Origin: Neospora caninum Liverpool
Taxonomy: Eukaryota > Apicomplexa > Conoidasida > Eucoccidiorida > Sarcocystidae
DNA length: 64,000 nt
Direction of reading: 5' to 3'
NCBI RefSeq assembly: GCF_000208865.1
Contig: NC_018396.1
Location: forward strand, 4,644,514 to 4,708,513
The position numbers and the translations under genes were made by a program. Below are positions 33,601 to 43,500 of this stretch, one piece after another; within the stretch, counting starts at the first letter, position 1, and each line of letters opens with the position of its first letter. The notes under the pieces are model-generated. The model saw only the letters and a list, made by a program, of their open reading frames with translations. It was not told the origin of the DNA and did not search any database.

Positions 33601-36600
33601 CTGGAGACGCTTCGTGCGACTGTCCCTCTCGTCCACGAGTCTGTCTCCTTTACTGCCTCCCTTCGTCTCTGCGTGTCCTCTTCTCTGTCTCTTTTTCCTC
33701 TCCTGCGTTGCCGTCCATTCTGGCTCCCTGCCTCGCCCTTGACATCTAAAGCTCTGTTCACACCCACATCTTCGCCTGGACTTGGCCGCATTCAATGTGT
33801 CCACACGCAAACGCACTCCCGTCAACAAGACGCGCAAGGGCGTTCACTGGGCCTGGCCGCGGTCAGCAACACGCGAAGAGACATGCCGCGCCTCAGTCCG
33901 TTTGGAACTTGGATGTCTCGAGCTAGGGAGGCGCCCGCAGGTTGCGGGACACCAACTTTTTTTCGACGAAAACGGCGGAACACCATGAGGTGTCTACCCC
34001 GCACAGGCAGCAAGTTGAGGACTTGAGATTTTTCTCGAGCGGTCCGTGCCTTTTTCACAGGACTTTATCCACGGCGACAACGACCCAGACGACGACAACG
34101 GGCACGGGACCGCCTCCGCGGGGATCATCGCAGCGGAGCCGAACAACCACATCGGCATGGCCGGCATCTGCTGGGGGTGCGAAATCATGATTTTGAAGGC
34201 GTTGAACAAAGACATCAAAGGCACCGTCAGCAGCTTCGCTCGTGCCATCGATTACGCCTTGGGCAAGGGCGTCAAAATCTCCAACAACAGCTACGGCGGC
34301 CGAGGCAGTGGTTTCCACGGACTCGAACAAGCCGTCGAACGCGCTCGCGCGGCCGGAATGGTCTTTGTGGCGGCGGCGGGGAACTACAACGGAAACAACG
34401 ACAACGACAAGTCAGACGCGATGCCGGAAGCATCCACTGGTCCACATGCCAAGAGAGTCCCAGCCTGCCTCAACGCAGTCCCTAATCCGAGACTGGGCAA
34501 CGAACGGTTTGCAGTCTGATGAGTCGTGAGATGTTTACGGATAGATGCATAGATGTGGACAGGGAAAGATTGGAAAACGAGAGGGTATGTGTGTAGGCAT
34601 TGGACTCAGCACACACTAACGCCCCCGTCAGGAGCAAGTCGCCGTTCGGCGATCCCTGCTGATGCCGCCGAACCGTTACGGTGGTTCACCGCCCGTCGGT
34701 CCGTGTGCATCTCTGTCCATAGCAACAGGCACTTTCACACATGCACGTGCAAAAAGCTGTGGACGCGCCGCCGCGTGCCGCAAGGCCTGGACGAGACTCC
34801 TCTCGAGATGCGTGACTGTTTGCAGGGATCCAGTGTTTCCGGCCTCCTACCTGCTGGACAACATCATTTCTGTCGCAGCCATTACACGGTCCGGCAGTCT
34901 CGCGAATTTTTCCAGCTACGGAAAGACGCAGGTGGACATTGCGGCGCCTGGGGCGCAAATCATGTCGACGTCCTTGAGCGGAACGTACCGCAGTGTCGAG
35001 GGCACGAGTTTCGCGGTCCCCTTTGTCTCCGGCGCAGTCGCGTTGGTTTGGTCGCGGTTCCCCTATCTCCCGTATCGAGAAGTGATCGACCGCATCCTGA
35101 GAAATGCAAAGTACAATCCTCAACTCCAGGGTAGGCGCGGGGACGAGCAGCTTAGTGTCACCTCGTGCGAGGTTCTTCGCTTGGTGCCGCGAAACGCCTT
35201 CGTCCGCACATCTCCCTCGGCGCGTTGCTCGACTCCCGTCCTCCCCCTCTTGTGCCTCCTGCCTGCACGGGTTGTGTTTAGGCTACATTGCGACTTCGGG
35301 CGTTCTGGACATCCGGAAGGCGCTGACGAACGGCGCAGCGTCGCTCCCGCCCTTTGACGCCTCCAGCTCCCCCGCCCTGTTGGACCCGAACACCGCGCTG
35401 TCGCGCTGTGCCGACTTGCGCTGCCATCCGCTGGCGACGTGCGTCGTGACTTCGACCTTGCAGAAGTCTTGTCAGTGCCCGCAAGGCTACCACGGAAACG
35501 GATACGAGTGTCGAGACATCGACGAGTGCGCCTTCAATCCCTGTGGTCCCGCCTCCGTGTGCAGAAACCTCCCTGGGTCGTTTGAATGCAAGTGCAGAGA
35601 AGGATTTCGACAAGTCGCTGACACGTGCGTCGACATCGACGAGTGCCGGGAGTCTTGGGGAGGACGGAGTCCTGGACAGGCGTGTCCACTCCAGGCGGTT
35701 TGCCAGAATTTCAGTGGATCTTTCGACTGTGTGTGTCCTCACGGCTCCGCGTGGAATGCACAGTCTGGGTACAACGCCCAGTGTTTGACCCTCAGTAAGG
35801 ACGGAAAAACGAAAGGAAGGCGAAACTCGATAAACGTCCGGGCAGACCAGAGCGCCTTCGGAAACGATTTTCGCGGCGGCGCCTCACGTGGAAACACACA
35901 CCGTTAAGCCGGTTGGGAACGTCCTTAGCTCACCAGACAGCAGGCGTGCGACGGCAGTGGACAGACTGCGCGAATCGAAACAGCCCACGCATCTGAAGAC
36001 GAGAAAGGTTCCGGGCGTTTTCGGTGCTCACGGCGGGTGTCCACCGAGCGACGGAAGCACCTGAAACAACATGGCATCCCCCTGTTTATTTGCGAACGAA
36101 ACGCAAATAAACAGGATAAATACATGCATAAAGGTTCACCGGCAGAGACACCCGCGCGTCCACACACACACTCACACGCGTTTCCGCATTTTGGAGCCTC
36201 CATCTGTGTGCCGGTTTCGTCTTTGACACACAGACAGAGAAATAGAAGCCGCAGTCTAGGTAGGCCTCTCGAACTGATTCCAAACGCGTGGAGGCGCACG
36301 TGGCAGGAAGATGTGTCTCGGAGAGCGTCCGACACTTTGGTGTATTCTTTGCGTTCTTTGCGCCGTTCCTGTGCTGCTTTTTAGACACTCCTCCGACCGG
36401 TCCGTGCGTGAACAACGGCGGCTGCGGAATGAATGCACTGTGCCAGGCTTCAGGCGCTGTCCTTTACTACCAGCGAACGTGTGTTTGTCTGAATGGGTAC
36501 GAGAAGCTGAACGCGTCGCTCCAAGCAGGATTCCTCGGAGACGGTCGGGAGGTGTGCATCCGCGAGGGCATCATCGAATCGGAGATCAGGCGCTATATCG

Positions 36601-36839
36601 CCATTATGCAGTCTTTCGCCACTCGGGAGACCACAAACAAATCGGTTGAAGCTGTTCCGACATCTGAGACCCAAAATACTGGGGACGCGAGCAAAGGCGG
36701 GGGTGCCGGAGATCTCTTGACTGGAGCCTGGCTTTGGCCCAGAAGTTCACCTCCGCCTCCCGCTTCAAATGGTGTTGCTCCATGCTTCTTTGGATTTTGT
36801 CTCCTAGGGGGCTTCCCCGATGCCAACAACGGCCCGTGA
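30632..36839 (+). CDS. Subtilisin-family serine protease with four EGF-like modules
   Basis: Six exons in phase: 30632-32468, 33214-33374, 34061-34410, 34826-35130, 35282-35794, 36385-36839; 1206 residues. A hydrophobic segment (LSLLCAFLLLSGFASG, residues 54-69) suggests secretory entry. It is followed by a prodomain-like region of about 500 residues, then the S8 catalytic core: D626 in AVIDSGVDYRHPD, H681 in NGHGTASAGI, N774 in AAGNYNG and S844 in GTSFAVPFVSG. The full catalytic set implies an active enzyme. Four EGF-like modules follow, two with the calcium-binding DIDEC start, then a Pro/Gly-rich tail without a clear membrane segment. Apicomplexan subtilisins act in the secretory pathway and on surface or micronemal proteins; EGF modules would provide substrate or receptor contacts. 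The donor at 34410 (ACAA, GTCAGA) is weak but is the phase-compatible choice. Which numbered SUB this is cannot be told from sequence alone. Confidence 0.88.
32826..32850. repeat. TA microsatellite in subtilisin intron 1
   Basis: About twelve TA units in the 745-base first intron of the protease gene. Confidence 0.85.
36081..36115. repeat. 14-base perfect hairpin in subtilisin intron 5
   Basis: CCTGTTTATTTGCG (36081-36094) and its exact reverse complement (36102-36115) flank a 7-base loop. It lies mid-intron and away from both splice sites. Confidence 0.9.
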
Positions 36840-39118
36840 AGGAAAAAGAGGGTGTCTCGTTTTCGGAGGGATAGACGCCAATGAAATCGATCGTCACCCT
36901 CCACGCCCTGTTCCCACATGCTTGGTGGACCGAATACGCCAGAGACGAAAAAGCGCCTACTCCGCAGCACAGCCTTGTGCACACAGCCGACGCAGGAGGC
37001 TCTGCCGCTCAAGTGGAAACACCGCCGCTTCGCCAGGATGCATGCGCCCCGGAGGCCCCAGTAGAGCCTCGGAGAGTCGCCCAGGCTTCTGCTGAGTAGA
37101 AGACATGTTTGTTTGCCACAGACGCCTCTGCACCAAGAGAGCCGAGGTGACGCGACATCGCAGCAGCTTCTGAACTGTACTCGGTGTGTGTGCTCCGGTG
37201 TAGACGAGAGGGGCTGTACTGTGAACGGGATAGTCGTCATTCTGTTGGCGATGCCTGCGTTGGGCTCGTAGAACAGCCTGGGTCGTACAGGTATCTCAGA
37301 GGAAGAGCCGCCGCAGCCCCTAGCGTCTAGATCGGCGTCACTCTAAATCTATTTCGTGGGCTTTCACGTGCGTTATTCCGAGTGATCATTTCCAGAGTTG
37401 GCGCTAGCCTTGATTTGCGAATGCTGGGGACGAAAAGGGTAAGCAAAGGGAAAGACTGGGAACACTTGCGTTTTAGCGTTGGATATAAAACTGCATGCAC
37501 TTGTATACGCGGATACCCAACCGACTTCGAATTGAGTTGGCGGAGCACGAACGCTCACCAATAGAACCGTGTGCCGCTTGTGAAACGTGATATATTTCCA
37601 TTGCCTTTGACGTGCAGACCTGGCGGTGCTGGGAGGTCGGAGGATGAGCAAGAAACACGAGAGACTGTGTGCGTTTTGCGGGTGAAACGTCCGGAACCAA
37701 TCGCTTGAGATGCAGATGACGGTGTGTAATCGGCCGAATCCGTTTCGCTCTGGTCCCGAGACGAGAAGCCAAGACGACTTCTGGGAGTTACACAACCCGC
37801 AACCCTAACCACGGCAGTAATGTTCAACCGACAAGATGTGCTCGGTGAACCACATGCCCACACGAACTTAACACCGAAAAAGCGAAGCATGAACAACTGC
37901 TGGTATCCAGCCGTCAACACTTCTCCGTCGCCTGGGCGTTTCGCACCGGCTCCGACTGCATGCCGGATAGTGTTTTGGATCAAGCAACGTGCCTTCCACA
38001 TTTTCCTACAAATAGGAACTCTCTTTCTCATCTTTGCCTCTCTTAGCGATGGAAATCGGTTACCAACACCCATACCCGCGCGGTGCATGGCTGTGTCGCC
38101 ACCGATCGTTTTGGACTTTCAGAAAACGTAGGCAATCCCAGCAGGTCGTGTAATGCCCTCTATCTCTGCTAGCAGCTCTGTATGTATGAAGCGTTGCCAC
38201 ACGATACACTCTGAGTTTGCTGAGTCATCGTCTTCTGCTGGACGGCGAGAAACCGGTGTATCTATGCCGCGTTGGCCTTCGCTGCCGGTCGTAAGGTGTT
38301 TTGTTTGTCGACAGGAGAGACAGGGAAGAAGCCTAATCGGCAGTTGACACTCAACTGCGCCGCCAAGTCTCCCCCCGTAGCTGTCTGACAGACACGTGAC
38401 AGGCGAATTGAAGTACATGCGAAGCTGTTGAACGAGCGAAATGTCGTCTTCAACGGCCGCGATGGTTTGCCTGAGAGGAAGCAAACAACGAGACTCTGCC
38501 GCACTGGCGGGTCAAACATCACAGACTGGCGCGGAAATGTTTCGCTCCTGTGCTAAACACTGGACAAGCTGAAGGTCATTGTCTGCGGGCACTTTGCAAC
38601 TGGCTCTTGTGTATTGCATGACCACGTGCTTACATCAAATGGACGGTTTTCCTGTCCCTTGCCGGACTGGGCGGCAGCAGACTCGCGAGCGAGTACGAGG
38701 TCGATAACCGGGCACGGACTTCCTCCAGCTGTGTCTCTGTAGCAACGAGACAGTACTTCTTCTGGCAGGTGGATGCTTACGCAAATAATGAAGTAAGTCG
38801 CACGTGAACTCACAGCGTTTGGCTGAAGCTCGGCAACACGCACCTCCCTCACGTGTATTCATGTCTGTGCATAGGTGCGGCGGCACCTGCTTCAATTAAA
38901 TGCGCCGTGATATCCACATTATTGTCCACGAAATGCCAGCAAACACTTTCACACAGAAAGGGAAGAATATGAACAAAGGCCGTGACACACAAGTCCACCT
39001 TTGTGTATCAAAGTGCACCGGGTCATGCCACCCCGGTGTGATCACCGACGGAACCGACCTCCTCGCTGGCGTGGAATCCACGCCAGCGATTTCGAACCAG
39101 CAGTTTTTTATCACCTAC
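36840..39118. other. Region downstream of the protease gene, possible 3' exons of a minus-strand gene
   Basis: No complete gene is supported. On the minus strand, segments at about 38400-38480 (reading QTIAAVEDDISLVQQLRMYF) and about 38650-38850 (reading SRATYFIICVSIHLPEEVLS) look more protein-like than their surroundings and could be 3' exons of the TPR-like gene starting above 39.1 kb, but phases could not be reconciled. Confidence 0.3.
39063..39089. repeat. 12-base perfect stem with 3-base loop
   Basis: TCGCTGGCGTGG (39063-39074), loop AAT, then the exact reverse complement (39078-39089). It sits about 30 bases beyond the donor of the minus-strand exon that ends at 39119, so it would lie in that intron. 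Confidence 0.9.
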
Positions 39119-40084
39119 CTGCGGAACCGAGCATCTTTTTCGAGAAGAAGAGCTGTGCAAGGTCGACGTGCGCCCGGACAGAACTGTTCTTCGCTTTCAC
39201 TGCAGCGAGTATCTGACGCTCGACGCCGGCATACGGCCTCTGGAGCTCCCTCATGGCTTTGATTAAATGCCCAACACAACCAGAGGGTAACCCATGGGTC
39301 TTCAACATGTCCAGAGCGAGCCGTGCATGCCTTAGTGCGAGCCGAGGCCTGCCGTCATCCCAGTATCGAACGGCAATATTATGCAAACTGATGAAGCGTT
39401 GGGGTGAAAAAACGGCGTCTGGCAAGTGACAAGTATGCTGCGTTGCCCTTCCTGTAGAGCTCCGGGAACTTCGCTCGCTTCTTTGGGTACTTTGTATTCT
39501 GCTTCTGAGGTGATACAAAACACGTCGCACATCTGCCTGTCTTTCAATTTGCCTCTCCTTGCAGCACCATAGAGCTGCGCCTGTACTATGCAGGTGCCCA
39601 TAATGCTGACTCCAACCAGTTTCCGCAGAGCTCAGCACACTTGCGGGGAGAGGGGAGACACACAGCGCGGCTTTCGAAGTTCTTCCGAAAGAAACACAGT
39701 CTGTGTTTGAGAGCACGAGACCCAAGGGTGTCTGCATGCCGCTTGCGGTTGCGCGTTTTCGCAGGTCGGCCTTTCGGGCATGAATCCCCGCGTTCCTTCG
39801 TGACGCAACTGAGAAATTGTTTCTTCTGATAGAGCAGGGCGGACCGCTCAGTTGGTCCATGGAGAGCTGCCTCCGGTGAAGACACGTTTGCGAACCTCCC
39901 CAGTCTTCGACTGCGTCGACGCCGTCGCTGGGAGCGGTGGACCCGACGCTCGCAGGGCTTTCTTGTCCTGGGAGAACCTTCGATTGTTATGCCACAACAA
40001 AAAACCGGGAATCGAAATACAGTCGAAGATCGACTCTCACCAGCTGCTCCATCTCAGGCATGCCTGCGCTTGGTCGTCATTCCA
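39119..40084 (-). CDS. Partial gene: TPR-like exons
   Basis: Two exons join in phase on the minus strand: 40084-40041 (after TGCAAG, before GTGAGA) and 39387-39119 (after a pyrimidine-rich CATCAG, before GTAGGT). Together they read WNDDQAQACLRWSSC then LHNIAVRYWDDGRPRLALRH, followed by ARLALDMLKTHG and a helical stretch ending FFSKKMLGSA. Paired helices with small residues at Ala/Gly positions resemble a tetratricopeptide repeat, a protein-interaction fold. An upstream exon 42142-42038 (RGFDPEVAQSTQERH to RIGKNPP, before GTGAGG) ends in the phase the 40084 exon needs, and an ATG at 42535 (MVTAFSFTGADACN) could begin the gene, back to back with MPC1. The N- and C-termini are unresolved and I do not recognise the protein. 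Confidence 0.4.
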
Positions 40085-42038
40085 CTTGCACGAAAGGGAA
40101 GAAAAATAAGGAGGAACGGAGTTCTGGTCCCTGTGCCTACATGGCAATGCGATGGCACAGTGTCGCTTCTCTTGCTGCGAAAAAAACTGACTAGGTACCA
40201 GCCGCGAAAATGGTGGAGAAGACGTGCCTGTGGGCAGTTTACCGAGACGGAATCCCGGCACTCGCGAGTTTGTCGGTGAGAAGCCTGTCTCGCCTCGTCT
40301 TCAATCGGCGGACTCGCAGGTCTCTCATCTACACAGGTTGATTCGCGACTCGTGTTGTCTCGGCCTCCAGAAGCTTGCACTGACCACTCGTGGCTTTCGT
40401 CGATTGCTGGTTTTCCTGAGATTCGTTCCTCCGTACGGGATTGTTTGCCACCCTCGCCCAGTTTTCTGTTTGTTACGGCCTCGGCGTGTCCTTTTGCTGT
40501 CCGATAATGCAGCCGTTTCCCTGTCTCGCGCGCAGCGCTCTGGCGACAGGGACTGTTGGAAGCGAGCCATTGTTTCGCTCTCTTTACCTCTTCTTCCCCA
40601 CGTTCTGCGTAGGGTCATCGGCACATACACACTCGACCAGAGAGATGCAACATTTGCCTTCCAGAAACAGGCCACCGAAAAGCCCATCCTTTGTGCAAAC
40701 TAAGGGCAGCTTTGCGGACTGACCTGAACGGCCAGTTCACCATGGTGCGTTGGGAATCGCTGAACTCGTCATGATCCCCGTGGGGATGCATCCATTCACG
40801 TGACTGCTAGTCTCCAGTTGTGTATGCGTTTTTTCACTGCTGTGGAAAATCCACCGTCGCTCAGAAGAATCCCGACATCTCTGCAACGGTTTTTCTTCGC
40901 ACCTCGGCATTCGGAAAGCCTTTAAGACCACATTGCTCCTTCACTCAACGAGTGTACGCCCTTAAGGGGTCGGACATACAAGCGTCGCGATAATTATATG
41001 CGTGAAGCGCTTTTTGTGTGAGGGGGGGTCGTACGCTCAACTGATAAGGATGACTCTACTCACGAGCCTGTTCTTCTCTGGATACGGCCTCACTTTCCGG
41101 GATGGCGAAAGCGACGGATGCCGTTGTCGGTCTCCCTTGCTCCATGTTGGCGGCATTAACTTCCAAAGAACGTCAGAAACTGAGCAAGTGGCGACATCTA
41201 CCTCACAATGCCTGTGTCATTAAAGGCCAACCACGGGATCCTTTTCTAGTGAGAAGGCGCCTGTCACAGCTCCATAAAGAACACGATACGGAGACGCTCG
41301 CCTACAAGAGAGACTGTCATTCCTCATGAGCTCAGTTCAACAATATCGGGCCGAGCATGACGCATTTCTTTGCCCAGCCTCCCTTCAACTTGTCTAATTC
41401 TAACCAGGGAAACGGGAAAAACCATGCAGCTAGACGTCGCTGTCGCTCCTCCTGGGCTGCTACTTTCACCTACAAGTGTGTGTCTGCAATGCCATCCACT
41501 AACAAATGCGCTCCTGCGTGGGGTGTGTAGACTGAAAAGTCTGGGACCTGTCCGGAATCTTGTGCCCCATTTCCTCAGAAGTTGTCATTGGCCATGCTTA
41601 ACTATCTGGCTAACTGCACGCTTCCGAAGTACTTTTCTGACGCGAGATTCTTCTATGCTGTATCTTGGTGCAAGACTACTTGCTGAAACAACCTGCTCGT
41701 CTCTCAATAGCGTTTGACGGGTCGGAGAGTCTGTGTGTTGTGCTGTTATGAACGGTGGCATTCAAAGAATCGATTTTCTTCTGTATCTCTACACGCTCTG
41801 AGGCACAGCGCCTCTTTTAACGACGAAGGATTGCAGCCCATTTCTGTGCAGCCGAAGAAGATTAGAAAAGTGGGAAATCGTGCGGTCGACGTTGAAGGAG
41901 CACTTCGTTACCGCACGGTTTCACACCTCGATTTATCATCCTGGCCACGAAGACACAGTACCGGTCGAACATGACGAGAGGCAAGGCGTACTCGCAGTGT
42001 AGTCTGGTGCCTTTTTCATTCGTGTTTACTGCCTCACA

Positions 42039-43011
42039 GGTGGATTTTTTCCGATCCGCAGGATTTCCCGGTGGACAAAAATCCAGCAGTATACGCGGTG
42101 GCGCTCCTGTGTAGACTGTGCAACTTCAGGATCGAAGCCACGCTGTACAAATGAGAAGGACTGCAAAGCAAGATAATGGGTGTGTAGGTGGCGCCTGCTA
42201 GTGGAAACCTTGCAAACCCTCAGAGTTCGTTTCTGCATTTGACTGACACCGGATAAACCGACAAAGAGGTGAAAATTTTCACACCGGTTTCAGGCGCAGG
42301 CCATTCTGAGGGTCGGGGCACACGACGAGCCACGGTTTTAGACTTCCCAGCTTCCACCAAGCAGAGACCACAAGAAAGGGAAATCTTCAAAATCAAAACA
42401 TGGACTCTTCCTCCCTAATAGAGCAACAACGAACGGAAAGAAAAAGCCTCTGGGGGGCCGGCTGACGTATCTCGACTTTGCGGGATTCACGCAATTGCAT
42501 GCGTCGGCGCCCGTAAAAGAAAATGCAGTCACCATCTGAAACTACATCACCGAAACTTGGTCTTGTCTTTTGGTGTTCCACAGAAGAACACCCTTCTCTC
42601 TTCTGTCCACTGTCTTTGTTCCCGAAGTGGATGCGGCCTCGGTTCTGTTCGCTCTTCCCCCTCCGGCCTTCTAGAAACAACCCCTCGGGTCACCGACGCG
42701 AGAAACGCAACCGTTATTATCCACGAACCTCTGGATTGAATCCGAACGAACGTCCACCAGGCGAATTGAATATCTGTGACCTCCATCTTTGCCTTTTCCT
42801 CTGTCCATCCGAATGTGTCTTTTTGTTATGTAAAGCTCAGGCGGCGCAGCTTTCTGTATCCTCGGCACACCAAACGGGTGATTTCGGCCAGTAGTGTCTA
42901 CGGCATTTCCCGACGATTTTCTTCGTGTCTGACCGGGAAAGCCGCTCTCTTTTTCTTTCCTTTTTTCTGTTCCTGTACTTTTCTTTCGGCCTTTCCCCTC
43001 ACCTCTTCGCC
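42039..43011. promoter_or_regulatory. Upstream region of MPC1, possibly divergent
   Basis: The 110 bases before the MPC1 start are CT-rich (TTTCTTTCC...CCTCTTCGCC), typical of leaders in this window. On the other strand a candidate first exon of the TPR-like gene begins at 42535, so the segment 42536-43011 may serve both genes. No specific element is identified. Confidence 0.35.
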
Positions 43012-43500
43012 ATGTGGCTGCGTTTGACGCGCTTCGTCCGTTTCGCGGCGAACAACGCCGGGGTTAGGCAGACAGTCAAAAAAGACGCGGCGAAGCAAGG
43101 CGCCGGAGTCGCTGAAGCGGTGGCCAAGAATGCAGGGGAAACGGCTGCGAAGGCCGCGGAGGAAGTGAAAGGTAAAGCTGAGGCGTCTCTCTTCGCGTCT
43201 TCTTGGGAGCGCTTCAAAAAGTACGGAATGACCACGCATTTCTGGGGCCCGATCGCGAACTGGGGACTGGTCCTCGCTGGGTTGTCTGACATGCAGAAAT
43301 CGCCGGAAATCATCAGTGAAAGAATGACAACTGTTTTGTGTATCTACAGTCTGCTCTTCATGCGTTTCGCCTACATGGTGCAGCCGCGAAATTACCTCCT
43401 TTTCACCTGTCACTTCTGCAATGAAGGCGTCCAACTCACTCAGCTCTTCCGGAAGCTAAAGTACAACTCAGAGCGAGCCGAAAAATCCGCCAAAGCTTGA
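43012..43500 (+). CDS. MPC1: Mitochondrial pyruvate carrier subunit 1
   Basis: Single-exon gene, 162 residues, ATG in context TCGCCATGTGG. MPC1 pairs with MPC2 in the inner mitochondrial membrane to import pyruvate for acetyl-CoA production. The family signature is nearly intact: [59 protein letters not shown] and [12 protein letters not shown]. This gives the expected two to three membrane helices and places the subunit with MPC1 rather than MPC2. Compared with the roughly 110-residue human protein it has about 55 extra N-terminal residues. These start with a basic, Arg-containing segment ([17 protein letters not shown]) suitable as a mitochondrial presequence, followed by an Ala/Lys/Glu-rich amphipathic stretch. 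A basic C-terminal tail follows the last helix. No MPC2 partner is seen in the window. Confidence 0.95.
   Translation: MWLRLTRFVRFAANNAGVRQTVKKDAAKQGAGVAEAVAKNAGETAAKAAEEVKGKAEASLFASSWERFKKYGMTTHFWGPIANWGLVLAGLSDMQKSPEIISERMTTVLCIYSLLFMRFAYMVQPRNYLLFTCHFCNEGVQLTQLFRKLKYNSERAEKSAKA

Noticed and set aside
39332..39601. Second minus-strand frame (CITSEAEYKVPKEASEVPGA) beside the TPR-like exon
   Set aside because: It reads plausibly but cannot be spliced in phase to either TPR-like exon; it is treated as intron.
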